Notes under the pieces: generated by a model
The model's database searches: none
Seen by the model: the letters and a program-made list of their open reading frames with translations, nothing else
What the model was told of the DNA's origin: nothing
Shown: positions 18,918 through 30,199 of the stretch, piece by piece
Layout of the letters: every line of letters begins with the position of its first letter
Numbering within the stretch: position 1 is the stretch's first letter
Translations under genes and position numbers: made by a program
Source: Trichodelitschia bisporula
Taxonomy: Eukaryota > Ascomycota > Dothideomycetes > Phaeotrichales > Phaeotrichaceae
Length of the DNA: 64,000 bases
Direction of reading: 5' to 3'
Assembly: GCA_010356995.1 (NCBI GenBank)
Contig: ML996707.1
Location: forward strand, 372,001-436,000

Positions 18918-20580
18918 ACATTTTTTTTTGTTCTACTTCGTCTTTAATCACACCCTCCCCTCCGCACACTTGCACCCTGCAATCTTTCCTTAGGCCCTCA
19001 CAAGTCTTTTTGGTTATCCAACACCACACTACTCGCCACTCTTCTCTTTTCTCTCGCTCTCTCATCGCACCTTCCCTGAAGTCGGTAGCTCATAGCCTCG
19101 CGCGCAGGTCAGCGCCGGCCGCCCCGGCCGGGGGACGCTCTCGCCATCACCGAGGCAACCGAGCACCGCAACACAACACGGAGGAAGCACACAGGCACAG
19201 GCATCAAAGGGAGGGTCAAGTCACGGCCGCAAACACAACTGTCATAGCACAAAATGCAAGCCCCCCTGTCCCCATATCACCCTTGCCCCCGCGGCCTGCC
19301 AGTGGCGATGACGCGAGCGAGCGGGCGCGGCAAGGCTGCAGCCTGGCCCGCCCGCCAAGAGACGGGAGAAACGTCTTCCACTTCCACACAACTTCCACGA
19401 TCCGCAGCACTGAACTCCGTACTTGATCTCACACCTTGACCGATCTCACACGCACACACTCAACGACATGACTCACCCACATCCTACTGTACCCTAGGCC
19501 ATCACAGCCCACCGGACTCGCAGCAGGTGCCTCCCCTCGCTTCCCGCGCCGGCGCGTGCGGCACAGCGGGGGCGGCATTGGTTCATGCGGCTGGGCCTTT
19601 GGGGGAGGGATACGCGTTTGGGGGATTTTGGGGGGCTGCCTGAGCTACAGGCGGCGGATTAAAAAAAGGGTTACGGCTGGGAAGAGGGCGCTAGATGCAC
19701 CTGCCTACCGGTAGTGAGCGTCGTGCCTGTTGACTCATGCTGTTGGGGCACGGGGAAAGTCAGTCGTTGGTGTGTCTGTATGAATGTGTGGAGGGGGTTG
19801 GGTGTGTGGAGGAGAGTGGGAATTTCCTTTGATCTTTGATACCCCGTACTGCGCAGTACGCTTTTCGCACATATCCCGAATCTGATTATTTGGCCACACA
19901 TGCTTTGAAACTGTGATTCTCGCTCAGAACCGTGATCCTCGCTCCGAACTGCGATCCTCGCATCTGAGCCATGAATCCGTCTAAACCGCCCCTACGTCCT
20001 CGGTGTCAGTTCCCAGACCCCGCGCCTTCTGCAGGCACCGACACCGCAGGCAGGGCCACGCGGCAAGCGCCCACCGTCCGCGCCTTTCCTCCCCGCCTCA
20101 AGCAGGCGGTCGTTACTTCTAGATACGTAGCTCGAGCGGGTAGTCACAGTACAGATACGTAGCATCAGCGCAACAAATAGCATCACGCCAGACGGGCGGC
20201 CGCCTACCCCACAGTGCGTGTCTTGCGGACACAGGGCGCGGGCACGAATGCAGGTCCGCTGCGGGGCGTGGGGCGGTGGCCGAATCGGGGGGGTACACAT
20301 CATATCGGAGACCTCATCTGATGACTGAGATCAAGGAGTGCGGGCGAATGAAGTTCCATTTTCAATGTATCTACGAGAGGTGACTACTTTGGGTTGATAT
20401 CTACAGTTTTGCGGGGGCCTTGCGCGGCGTAGGGTTTCTGGTGGCACGGGATATCAGCGATGTTCACCACAATAGGCGTGGGTGAATTAGGGATGTCTAT
20501 CGTAACTCGTTGTCGTTTATGGTTTACATGTCCATTGTCTCATATCCGCCCTCGCACTAGGTCTAGAGTAAGAAAAGCGC
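18918..20580. other. Intergenic, no gene seen
   Basis: C-rich low-complexity sequence up to about 19,500 gives long but featureless open frames. The rest is unremarkable apart from a short repeat at 19,911. Confidence 0.5.
19911..19967. repeat. 19-bp tandem repeat, three copies
   Basis: Three successive units with the core TG(T/C)GAT(T/C)CTCGC. Confidence 0.6.
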
Positions 20581-21790
20581 TCACCTGTTGCGCCCATACG
20601 TCGGCGCCTTCGCAGGCTTGTTCTGCAACACACCCTCAATCTCCTCCATCACCTCCGGGGTGAGCTTCTCCAGCAAGAGCAGCGCCTTGCAGTTATCATG
20701 AATCTGCTGCACCTTCGTCGCGCCCAAAATAACGCTCGACACATTCTCATTCTTCGCTGCCCAGGCCAGGGCCAACTGACTGGCGTTTCCACCCAGCCTC
20801 TCCGCAATGGTGCTCAGCTTGCGCACCTTCTCGATCTTGGCCTGGCCCTCGGGGGTCTTGAGTTCCTTGACCGTCTCGTTGAAGAAGCCCGGGTTGGTCG
20901 CGAAGCGGGAGTCCTCGGGAATGCCGTCGTTGTACTTCCCCGTCAGCAGGCCCGAGGCGAGAGGCGACCAGATCGTGGTTCCGTATTGGAATTGCTGGTA
21001 CAGAGGCGCGTACTCGGCTTCGAAGCGCTCGCGGTGGAAGGCGTTGTACTGCGGCTGCTCGGCGACGGGCGCGATGAGGTTGTACCGCTCGGCGATGGCG
21101 GTGGCTTCGGCGATTTGCACGGCTGACCATTCCGATGTGCCCCAGTAGTAGGCGAGGTTGAGGTTGCGGATGACCTGCGTGAAGCCCTCGACGATTTCCT
21201 TCATCGGGGTGCTAATTATGATTAGATGCTTCCTGACCGCGAGGGGAAGAAACCACTCACCCCACATCCGGCCGATGCGCAAACACAATATCCGCATACG
21301 GCGTCTGCAGCCGCTCGAGACAGCTCTTCACCCCCTCGACAACATGCTTCCTGCTCAAGCCGCGCGTGTTCGGCTCCTTGCGCCCCGTGCCAAAGAACAC
21401 CTTCGTGCTGATCACGTACTCGTCGCGTGGCCAATCGAGCTCCTTCAGCGCCTGACCCATTTCGATCTCGCACTGCCCGTTCGCATACACCTCCGCAGTG
21501 TCGAAGAAATTGATCCCGTTGTCCCAGGCCGCCTGCAGGCAGTCCTTCACGATACTGCCTTTCTGCGTCCCGCCGTAAGTGAGCCACCCGCCCAGGCTGA
21601 AGATGCTGACTTTGAGACCGGTGGGGCCTAGGTGCCGGAAGACCATGTTCTTGGGGTCGTAGGCGCTGCGCACGGCAACGGGCATGTGGGCGGAGGCCAT
21701 AGTTGCGGAGACGGTGGAGGCGCGAGTGGTAATTGCGGGAGTAACGGTCTTTGGGAAGGAATTGAGCAGTCGGGTGGTGCGGAGGAGCAT
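20581..21790 (-). CDS. Aldo-keto reductase related to voltage-gated K+ channel beta subunits
   Basis: Exons 21790-21261 and 21211-20581, with a 49-bp intron (GTGAGT donor, TTAG acceptor), 386 residues. AKR tetrad residues are visible: D97 and Y102 in [12 protein letters not shown]130 in VISTKVFF and H172 in VFAHRPD. Further signatures are [33 protein letters not shown] and [12 protein letters not shown], the NADP-binding end. Family members are soluble NADPH-dependent oxidoreductases. The first 40 or so residues are extra compared with the usual start near [12 protein letters not shown]. They are rich in Arg, Ser and Thr ([14 protein letters not shown]), like a mitochondrial presequence. Translation could instead start at an internal Met (residues 31, 36 or 49). 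Confidence 0.85.
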
Positions 21791-24484
21791 ATACTGGTCC
21801 TGAGCTGTGGATGTGAGAAGCCGAGGTTTGAGATCCTGGCGCAGAGCCCAGACCTACTGGACTTTATAGCTGCGGTGAGGAGGGAGCGCGCTGTGCGGGG
21901 CTAGTCTTGCGATTAATGCGCAGGGGTGCCAACGTCATTGCGGGTCGGGAGTGGGGTTCGGGTATGTTCCCTGTGGAGAAGAAGGTCGAAGGTGGGGTGC
22001 GGAATATCAGCCCCGGCCATGGCATCGGAGAGGATGTGAAATGCTTGATGAGTTCGGCTGACGCTCACCATCGCATTGTGTTTAGCGATGCCTTTTTGCT
22101 GCAATGGATGAAGCACGTTGGATGACTGCATGCAAGGCTTTGAAGATGTGATCGGCGCTTCGTTTCTCCCATTCCGGATGCGACGGGGAAGAAATCCACG
22201 ATCCCGGAGAATTTTGCCTCTGAACTCTCGTTACATCCGCAGGAACACACGCAAGAGAATGGAGATCGAGCCAATGGCTAGCCCGGATCTTTGAACTAGC
22301 ACGATGCTTACGATGAAGTGGTGGGAATAAAGCCAGCTTAATTCCTATCACCGTCGTAGCGCATCCGATCTTCCGGCATTGATATCGCACGCAATTTGAT
22401 ATCTCGGCATCAGAGCCTTCATAAGATTCGGTATCAGCATCCCTAGGGACACCGCTTCCACGTCACCTCGTGTTCTTTTCCATTTCTGACTACGGATGCA
22501 CGTACTCGAGTCAGCTGCAAAGCCGTGAAGAGCTTAAAGATACGAAATGAACTTCGAATTATCGGGGGAATATGATGTCCAAATCCCCGGGTCCCGAGTC
22601 CGGGCTCTCTGGAGTCTCATCTCAGCTTGACATACCGCGTGTTAGGCATCACGATACCAGCCAAACACGAGACAGTCGCGATGCGAACGGGTGAGCTGAG
22701 CAGTCGCTCCGGAGCGCTCATCGTCCTTCAGACGACGCTCAGATCATATCAATTTGCGAGGGATATTTCCTCGACAGCGAGGACGGTCGCATGTCCAGAT
22801 GAAGGCAGCGCATATGTTAAGGACGTTGCATATTGGCGCAGGCGATGGCGATGGCTGGCCATCAAGTCGATGGGTTGTTGTTGAAGTGTCTGATCAGACT
22901 GGACCCCGATTAGCGCGAGTCAAAGCGCTAGACTTGTCGTCATCGCGACTTGCCGCTTCCTTTCATCTTCAACCTCTTCTCTCTCGTATGTACTGTATCG
23001 CTCACTCTGTTCTTCGTCATCATCATTGCAAGATGTCGTATCCTATACCACCTTGACCGGCATCACCGAAAAGCCATCTGCAAGCAACCTGCAGGCCATG
23101 AGGTCACTTCACCCCTTTGTGTCACTGTGGCAGCGCCAATGGCCGGCTGCAACATCCCATACTTCAAAGCCTTGTGTGTGCCGATGAGTTGGACGGAGGC
23201 AATAGGTGACTCTTCGTCTGCCACTCTGTTCTCCCGTCAAACACAGTTCCCAGGCATCAGGATCGGATACTCTCTAGGTGACTATCTGCGTGTCCAGCCT
23301 GCACCAACGCCTCATCCTCTGCAGACGGCCGCCGGCATCGCATCCGGGAGAGCGCAAAGGACTCCGTCATGACGTTGCAGGCAAGCAACATTACTGCACC
23401 TCTCGTACAACGGTCCAAACTCCGAATCGTAATGACCTGTTCCACACTACCGAAGGCCGCCGTCTTAACCTTATCTCTCCCGGACCAACTCACAGAACTA
23501 ATGATGCTAAAAGGGAGCACTGCAATATATATTGCCTTTCTCAAAATGCAGTTGGATGCAGGCTGCGCCCAGTCTCACCAATCCATAGCTATATTAGGCT
23601 CATGCAGTAACAGGGCTCGTTGGATTCAACCATGGATTTGCAGGCCCGATCCGCTGCCTGTAAGCCCAGTCTTGCGGGACACCCCTCGGAGCGATACCTC
23701 TATGCGTCTACACTAGAATCCTTCGCGTCCGCCATCTTCCCATTAACGTAAGGAGCCAGGAACAGTCTGCAGCGGCAGCTGAGCGGTCGCACCGCGCAAA
23801 ATCCAACAGGAATACCCCTCGCAGGAAAACGCAACGCAGCGCACACAGCACAGCCCATCAATTGCAGAATCGCACAAGGCCTGCCTCGCGCCTCGCGGAA
23901 AGGCCGTATCTTCGCAGCCGTTGGTGGTTCGCACAACCCGCTTCCGTGGACAGTGTACACCGAGCCCTCCATAAGCGAGCGCTTGAACGACATCAGCACA
24001 AATACCACGCCAATAGATTCGTGTAGTCGCTCAATCACCCGCCCGGCGGCAACCCTCGAGGCTGTTGGCCGTACTCCCGCCCATCATCGTCTGCCGTCGC
24101 TTCGTCCACCACCCAGCCAGCCTCGCCCCCTGCCGCATTGCCCTGCCACCCCACCCCGCACCACCCGCCGCCACGGCAGCATTCTCGAACCTCGCTCCTC
24201 GTCCTATCGCGACGGGCGGCCTGGTGGCCCGCAGGCTGAGCTGCGTGATCTCAATCCGTCCGCTGATGCGCTGCCGTCCGGACTAACTGCATTGTGCGTC
24301 CTGATTGCCATTGGATCCTGTGGGAGCTTTAAGTGTGCGACCCCGCGCGTGCCTTCTAGTTTTCATTCATCGTCGTGGTTTTCACCTCTGAAAACCTTCA
24401 CTTCGAACTGCCCCTCCATACCCCGCCGTCCTGACCTTCTCGCCATCCCCCACACCATCACCATCTCCACCTCCAACCGCAACA
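21791..24484. other. Intergenic, 2.7 kb without a recognised gene
   Basis: Several open frames of 80-230 codons occur on both strands, but none shows a recognisable motif or a consistent splice structure. The last 120 bp before 24,485 are CT-rich, as expected for the leader of the cupin gene. Confidence 0.4.
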
Positions 24485-25347
24485 ATGCTCTCCTTCCTCG
24501 CTCGCCACCCCCCGCGCACAGAAGTCGCGCACCTAACCCACGTCTCCCTCGACGAAGGCCGGGCATCAATAACCTTCCACCCCCGCTCCTCCGCCTACCT
24601 CGTCACCGAACGCATCCCACCCCAAGCCTCCGATGAGGACGTACGCAGCGGGCGCGCCCCCACCAAAGCCAACAGCGCGCTAGACCCACCCTTGCACTGG
24701 CACGCCCACCAGGACGAAACCTTCCACGTCGTGCGCGGAACCGCGCGGTTCTTCGTAGAGGGCAAGGCGTCATATGCAACTGCGGGCGCGCAGGTCACGG
24801 TCCCGGAGCGCGCGTATCATTCGTTTAGGAATGCGAGCGAGGAGAATGAGCTGGTTATTGAGTTTGTGCTTGAGCCTAGGTTTCAGGAGAGGGATGAGAG
24901 CTTTTTTCGTACGCTGCCCCCGAGCCCCCGGGCGTAGGTTCAAGCTAACACCAGACAGGCAACCTCCAAACCTACCGCGACGACTGCCGCAAAGCCGGCA
25001 TCCCCTTCGCCCTGCCACAGGTCCTGCTCTTCCTCTACTACGCAGACACATTACTCGCTCTCCCGGGACCGCGGTTCATAGCCCGGCCACTCGCCTTCCT
25101 GATAAATTTCCTCGGCGGGTTGGTGCTGGGCCATTACATTCTTGGCTACCAGAATTGCTATCCCGAGTACTTCCAGCCCGGGAAGGTGGCGGAGGAGGTT
25201 AAGGAGAGGGATTTTGCGGAGGTTAAGAAGCTAGAGTTGAGGGAGGAGGGGCAGGGTGGAAGTCCGAAGGGGGGGAAGGAGGGGGGGAAGGAGGGGCGCC
25301 CGGTCAGGAGGACGAGGGGGAGTAGGGAGGTTAGTTATAGGGATTAA
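24485..25347 (+). CDS. Cupin-domain protein with C-terminal membrane segment
   Basis: Exons 24485-24908 and 24959-25347, with a 50-bp intron (GTACGC donor, GCTAAC branch, GACAG acceptor), 270 residues. The cupin motif 1 is clear: HWHAHQDETFHVVRG, giving H73-x-H75-x2-E78 and a closing glycine. Motif 2 is VPERAYHSFRN. The second exon adds a helical part with QVLLFLYYADTLLALPG and a hydrophobic stretch near FLINFLGGLVLGHYILGY, probably membrane-embedded, then a Lys/Gly/Arg-rich tail. Substrate unknown; the metal-binding residues are present, so it could be an active dioxygenase or isomerase-type cupin. It converges with the eIF2B-gamma gene 396 bp downstream. Confidence 0.75.
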
Positions 25348-25743
25348 GTTGGGGGGGGTGTACTTTTAGATGTGTGGGGAGGGGAAATGGAAGGGTAATA
25401 TAATGGGGCAAGGCTGAATTTAGTGTACTGCTCGCTGTCTGGTGCTCCGTGAAGCTGTATCGCCAGCCTATCGGCCAATTTGGCCCTTCTATCCAATGGT
25501 CGGCCCGAGCCGGATCGCGGGGTGCTGCATCCGTTCCTGAGGCCTAACTCGGCACGCTAATTGCAACCTCACGGGTGGATTCCGGTAGGCTCAAGCATTG
25601 GGGCTCCGGGAAAGGCCCCGGCACGGCAGCTTCACTTGTGAGACTTCCATGCATGGAGACTGAGTGTGCATTCGTTCAACGCTATGCCGTAATCAAGATC
25701 ACCACTCCCCGGCGGCACAGGTCGATGACCACTATACCAGCCC
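25348..25743. other. Short convergent intergenic region
   Basis: Between the 3' ends of the cupin and eIF2B-gamma genes; no gene or repeat seen. Confidence 0.5.
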
Positions 25744-27578
25744 TCAATCCTCATCCTCGAGCATCTGATCAATACTCCTCCCCTCCCCCCCCTGAACACT
25801 CCCCTCATCCTCGCTGTACCCCTCGAAAACCATGTATTTTTGGTTCTTCTCCTCCGCTGCAAGCTGTCAGCCTCATTCATCGATTCACAGCCAAAATACT
25901 TACTGCCCCACGGCACCAAAAACCCCTCCTGCACCTCACACTCCTTCAAACTCGTCTTCGCGCGATCCGTCCTCGCACCACCCTCAACCTTCGCCCGTCG
26001 ACCAACGACACACCCGGCAAGCGTAACATTATCACCCACAACAACGCCGTCCATGAGCAGGCAGCCCTGCATCCGCACGCCGCTCCCAATCTCGCACCCC
26101 ACCCCTATGACGCTCTCTTTGATATTCGTCCGCTCGCCGATGGTCACGTTCTCCGCGACGAGGCTGCTCTCCGTCTCGACACGGGTCTGCTTCCCCAGCG
26201 TCGCGCTCGCCGCGATTTTCGCTGCGTGCGCGTACGGCCCGGCCGCTGCCTTGCTCCCGGCTTCAGCGACGGACGGGAGCTTCGCGAGCCGCAGGGAGAT
26301 GGCAAGTAGCAGCGCCACATTATCCACGCGGCGGATAACCGGACCCTCGGGGTTATCCGGATGCACATACGCCAACAACTTCGGCACCTTCATCTCCTCC
26401 TCGACCATCACCGCCCCCTGACCACGCACGCGGGTCGCAAACGTCCGCCTCCCCCCCCCCGGCTGCGCATACTGCGTCGTACTATAATCCGCCACATTCG
26501 GCTCCGGCTCCACCTCCTCCTCCTCCATATCATCCTCAGGATTCGACGCACTCCGTCTCTTAGGCCGGCGGACCGCCTTATCCATATTCAATTTCCGCGC
26601 GAGCCCGGTCTGCCACGACGCTTTCGCCCACCAGCCCAGCGCGTCTTCGGCTAGGGAGTCGAATGCGTTGAGCATGAAATACCGCGCCGCCCAGCGGGGC
26701 AGGAAATACACGCCTGCGTCTCTGTGCGTGGTGAGTAGGCGCGCGCGCCCGGCGGGTCGGAGGAGCGCGAGACGCATGGCGAAGTGCCCTTTTTCTTCGT
26801 TGCTTTCTTTGAGGCTGTCCGTCGGGATGAGCAGCGCCAGCTGTGCCATCTCACTGCGCAGACTAGCGGGAGGGCGCGGAACCACGGGCGGCGGGAGGGG
26901 AATCAGCGCCGTGAAATCCGTCTGCTCGCCCTTAACTGCGTCCGCGCCGCGGGTCGGATACAGCACGGCCAGGCCGCCGCGGCGCCCGATCAATTCCCCA
27001 GCCGGGCCTGCGTCGTCGTCGTCCTCGGAGCCGAAGCCCGCTTGGCTGATCATCCATTCCTGCAGGAGGGAGGTGCCGTTGAGTTGGCAGACTAGATCGC
27101 AGGGCAGAACTAGGAAGTCTTTTTGGATTAGGGATTGGACCTCTGGGAGGCGGAAGATTTCGGCGGTGCCGGTGGTTTGGGTTAGGGCCGCCGGGGCGAG
27201 GACGGAGGGGTTGGGGAGCGGGGTGAAGTGCGGGTCTAGGGAGAGGGCGGAGGAGATGGCGGATTTGGATTCGGGGGGGGTTATGAGGGTTATATCTGAT
27301 GTATGTTAGCGTGTATGAGAAATTTGGGAGACGATATATCGCTTCGCATGTGAAAATCAAAAATCTTCCGACGAGTAAAATCGGTTGACTGGAAGCTGAC
27401 CTGTGATGCCCATCCGCGCACACCATTCGATCGGATACCACACCATAGGCCGGTTCGCGATGGGCACGAGCGCCTTGGGGAAGCCCCGAGGGTTAGACGT
27501 GAAGGTGTTGAAGGACACGCCCGGTCCGCAGAGGATGAGGGCCTGGAAGCCCGGGGACGGCATTGTGGCGTGTGGCAT
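25744..27578 (-). CDS. gcd1: Translation initiation factor eIF2B subunit gamma
   Basis: Three exons, 27578-27401, 27295-25904 and 25856-25744, with introns of 105 and 47 bp, 560 residues. The N-terminus is MPHATMPSPGFQALILCGPG, then PKALVPIANRPMVWYPIEW, the nucleotidyltransferase-like domain. LVLPCDLVCQLNGTSLLQEW is also typical. The C-terminal part carries hexapeptide (left-handed beta-helix) repeats, such as TLGKQTRVETESSLVAENVT and IGSGVRMQGCLLMDGVVVGD. The acidic tail ends YSEDEGSVQGGEGRSIDQML. In the family it forms the catalytic subcomplex with eIF2B-epsilon for GDP/GTP exchange on eIF2 in the cytoplasm. A Lys/Arg and Asp/Glu-rich insert (about 300-340) separates the two domains. The symbol follows yeast GCD1. 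Confidence 0.88.
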
Positions 27579-28207
27579 GCAATGCTCAAGTACTTAACCA
27601 AGCTGCAAACCTCACTGTTTACTGTCTAGGAAGAAGAGGCGTGATGGTGGTGGTTAGTAAACTTCAAATTATGGGTTTGATGAAGTGACTGCCGCCCGGT
27701 GACTGGACGCTTGCTGTGGCTGAGGTTGTGGCTGTTGATACTGTGGCGGAATGATGGTGCCGTTTAGGGTAGGGTTACATATAAAATCACGGCTTCACGT
27801 CTGCTCCTTCTTCACTCACCGACATCGCCAACTCTTCCCCGGCTCGAGCCTTCATAATTCCACAATTTGTGTATGGAACGAGATCAAACTGTAGAGACGG
27901 GACCGCAGAAATAGGATTTTAACTCGGAGTCCGTTTCGGTCCCTATCGGTCCAAGCTAATACGGACTGATATGCTCTAGGAAACGACGTCTTCGCCAGTT
28001 AATATGTCAAGGAACCACCAGCAGATCAGTCCGCAGAGCGTCTCTATTACTCGCCAACGCAGCCTAGCGGACACCCAGCTTTGTACATGACGGACATAAA
28101 ACGCAGAACCAAACGCATAACCTCATTCGCAGAAACATAGCATCAAACCAAAGATCGCGATCGCAAGAGGTACCCAATCCCACATCCCCACAACCATCTC
28201 AACCCCC
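27579..28207. other. Intergenic region upstream of the eIF2B-gamma gene
   Basis: Separates two minus-strand genes. No gene seen. Confidence 0.5.
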
Positions 28208-29599
28208 CTACTGCCTCCCCACCACACGCCTCTCCCAATCATCCCCCACCCGCACCCCATCCACAACCTCCACCCCCTTCCCAAGTCCAATCATATCACT
28301 CCGTTCCCACCACTTACTCTTCTTCTCATTCCGCCCCTCACTCTCATCCTCCGTATCCACCAGCGCGCCCAGTCCGCTCCCATCCCCACCCACAACAACG
28401 CAAACCGTCCCATGCACCCACCCCTTCACCGCCTCAATATTCTCTCCCCGTTCCCCCGACAGCGCATCCACGACGTACACAACATCCGGCGCAAGATGCT
28501 TGAGCATGTGCACCCAGCCCGTGCGCGTGCCGAAGGGCATCACCCCGCTGGGCTCCGTGACATGCGCTACGGCGCTGCGGTACACCACGTCGAAGTAGCT
28601 CCCGCCGCTCGCACGCGTGGAGCCGGGCGTGCGGCTGCCGGGCGTGTAAGGTGCGGGATCCATTGAGGCGAGTTCTTCGCCGGGCGTGACGGCGGGCGTG
28701 TTTACGTTGGAGTAGGAGGAGCCGAGGGAGGGAGGCGCCGTGGTGCGCAGCGGGCCTTGGGCAGGCGATTTGTTGGCTTCGGGGTTGTAGATTAGGATTA
28801 AGAGTTTGGTGGTTGCGGGGTTGACGGGCGGGAGCTGCGAGAGGAGGGACTGCGGTGGTTAGACTGGTGATACCGTAAAGGGGGGTGGGGGACTTACGAC
28901 GTGCTCAGTATACGCTGCGCCTTGCGCCTCGTCCTCCTCGCCGCCTAGTGTCTCGCCAGATAGCACAACGACAACAGTCTTGCGCCTCGCATCCGGCGCG
29001 TACTTCTGCGGCCCGTCGCGACGGGTCTCGGTCGCATTGTACGTCGGCACAACAGGCGCAACAGCCGGAATGTTCTCAGTCTCCGTAGTCGACACCTCCC
29101 GGCGCGTAACCTCCTCACTCCACTGCCGATGATCATCGAACTCGCCCTTATGCTCCTCATCCCCCTCCCTAATGGCATTTAACGCCGTCCCCACCACCGC
29201 TCCCGCAGCCGCAACCCCCGCCACCACCCTCTTACTGGCTGTATCGAAAACCTGCTGCGGGGAGGGCGTGCGCCGGAGCACATCCGACACGCGCGTCATC
29301 ATATCGCCCTGGCCCTGTTGCTCTCCCGGGCCAGCACCGCGCGCCGCCGCGCCGTAGCCCGGTTGGGCGTCGAAACCGGGCGGCCCGTCGCGCCCGCGCG
29401 GGTCCTCCTCAGGGTAGGAAAGGTCATCGTCGTCGCTGCTGGAGGTGCTGGACTCGTGGTCGTCGCGCGTGGACCAGATCCAGGCGGCGAGGCCGCCGGC
29501 GGCGAGGACGCTGGTTACCAAGAGCGGGACCCAGTATCCGAGGGTGGAGCGGCGGGTGGAAGAACGACGGGAGTCGTAGCGGTCGTAGGAGAAGGACAT
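28208..29599 (-). CDS. Pex22-like membrane protein
   Basis: Exons 29599-28898 and 28849-28208, with a 48-bp intron (GTAAGT donor, TCTAACC branch, CGCAG acceptor), 447 residues. It starts MSFSYDRYDSRRSSTRRS and has one N-terminal membrane segment (about 22-42, WVPLLVTSVLAAGGLAAWIW). An acidic linker follows, then a soluble region with KTVVVVLSGETLGGEED, TTKLLILIYNPEANKSP and PDVVYVVDALSGERGENIE. This alternates hydrophobic strands and helices in a Rossmann-like way. The layout matches the Pex22-like family of ascomycetes as I remember it. Pex22 anchors the E2 enzyme Pex4 at the peroxisome for receptor recycling, so the role here is inferred. Confidence 0.6.
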
Positions 29600-30199
29600 T
29601 TGGGCGGATTTACATGCTTTGGGGGGCGATGATAGTGTAGGGCGACGGCGTGAGGTTGGGGGGAGCGTGGTTGTTGAGCAGCTGAGATGGGGTGTTTTCG
29701 TGGAGGCTGGAGATGCTAGGAGCTTGGGGGCCGGGTTTGAGGTGTGATTGGCTGGCCCGGGGGGTGGCCGAGGGCTTCGATAATTCCGAGACTGACACAG
29801 CAACACACATTGCTGTTCGGCCTGTGAAGCTGGAACAACAACAATATAAACTCTACTCACTGATAAAGCGCATAGAGATACTTATTCCTAAAAATGAGGG
29901 GCCAAAATACTGCGCATTCGATCTTGATCTTGCACGCATTCACTCGAAAAATCGCCACTGCTTGTCCGAGTACATCGTGGCCATGAGCATGTGCGAAGCA
30001 GCTGGCGCATGATGTTTCCAACCACCTCAGGGTCTTTTACTCACGATCCACAGCTAAGGAAACCTTCTATTGGTGATATCTTTTCCAGGAGACATCTCCG
30101 ATAAGCGAATTCATTACCTTCCGCATTCGGTACCATCCAGTTTGATCTAGCGAATACCGCACAAAAGCAGCAGCACTCAAACTATCTACAGCAGCTCTC
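29600..30199. other. Intergenic region upstream of the Pex22-like gene
   Basis: No gene seen. It also includes the 3' side of the permease gene. Confidence 0.5.

Noticed and set aside
20560-20583. Possible extra 3' exon of the aldo-keto reductase, as its stop overlaps a GTGAGC donor-like site
   Set aside because: The barrel is complete at this stop, and no downstream exon with matching content was found.
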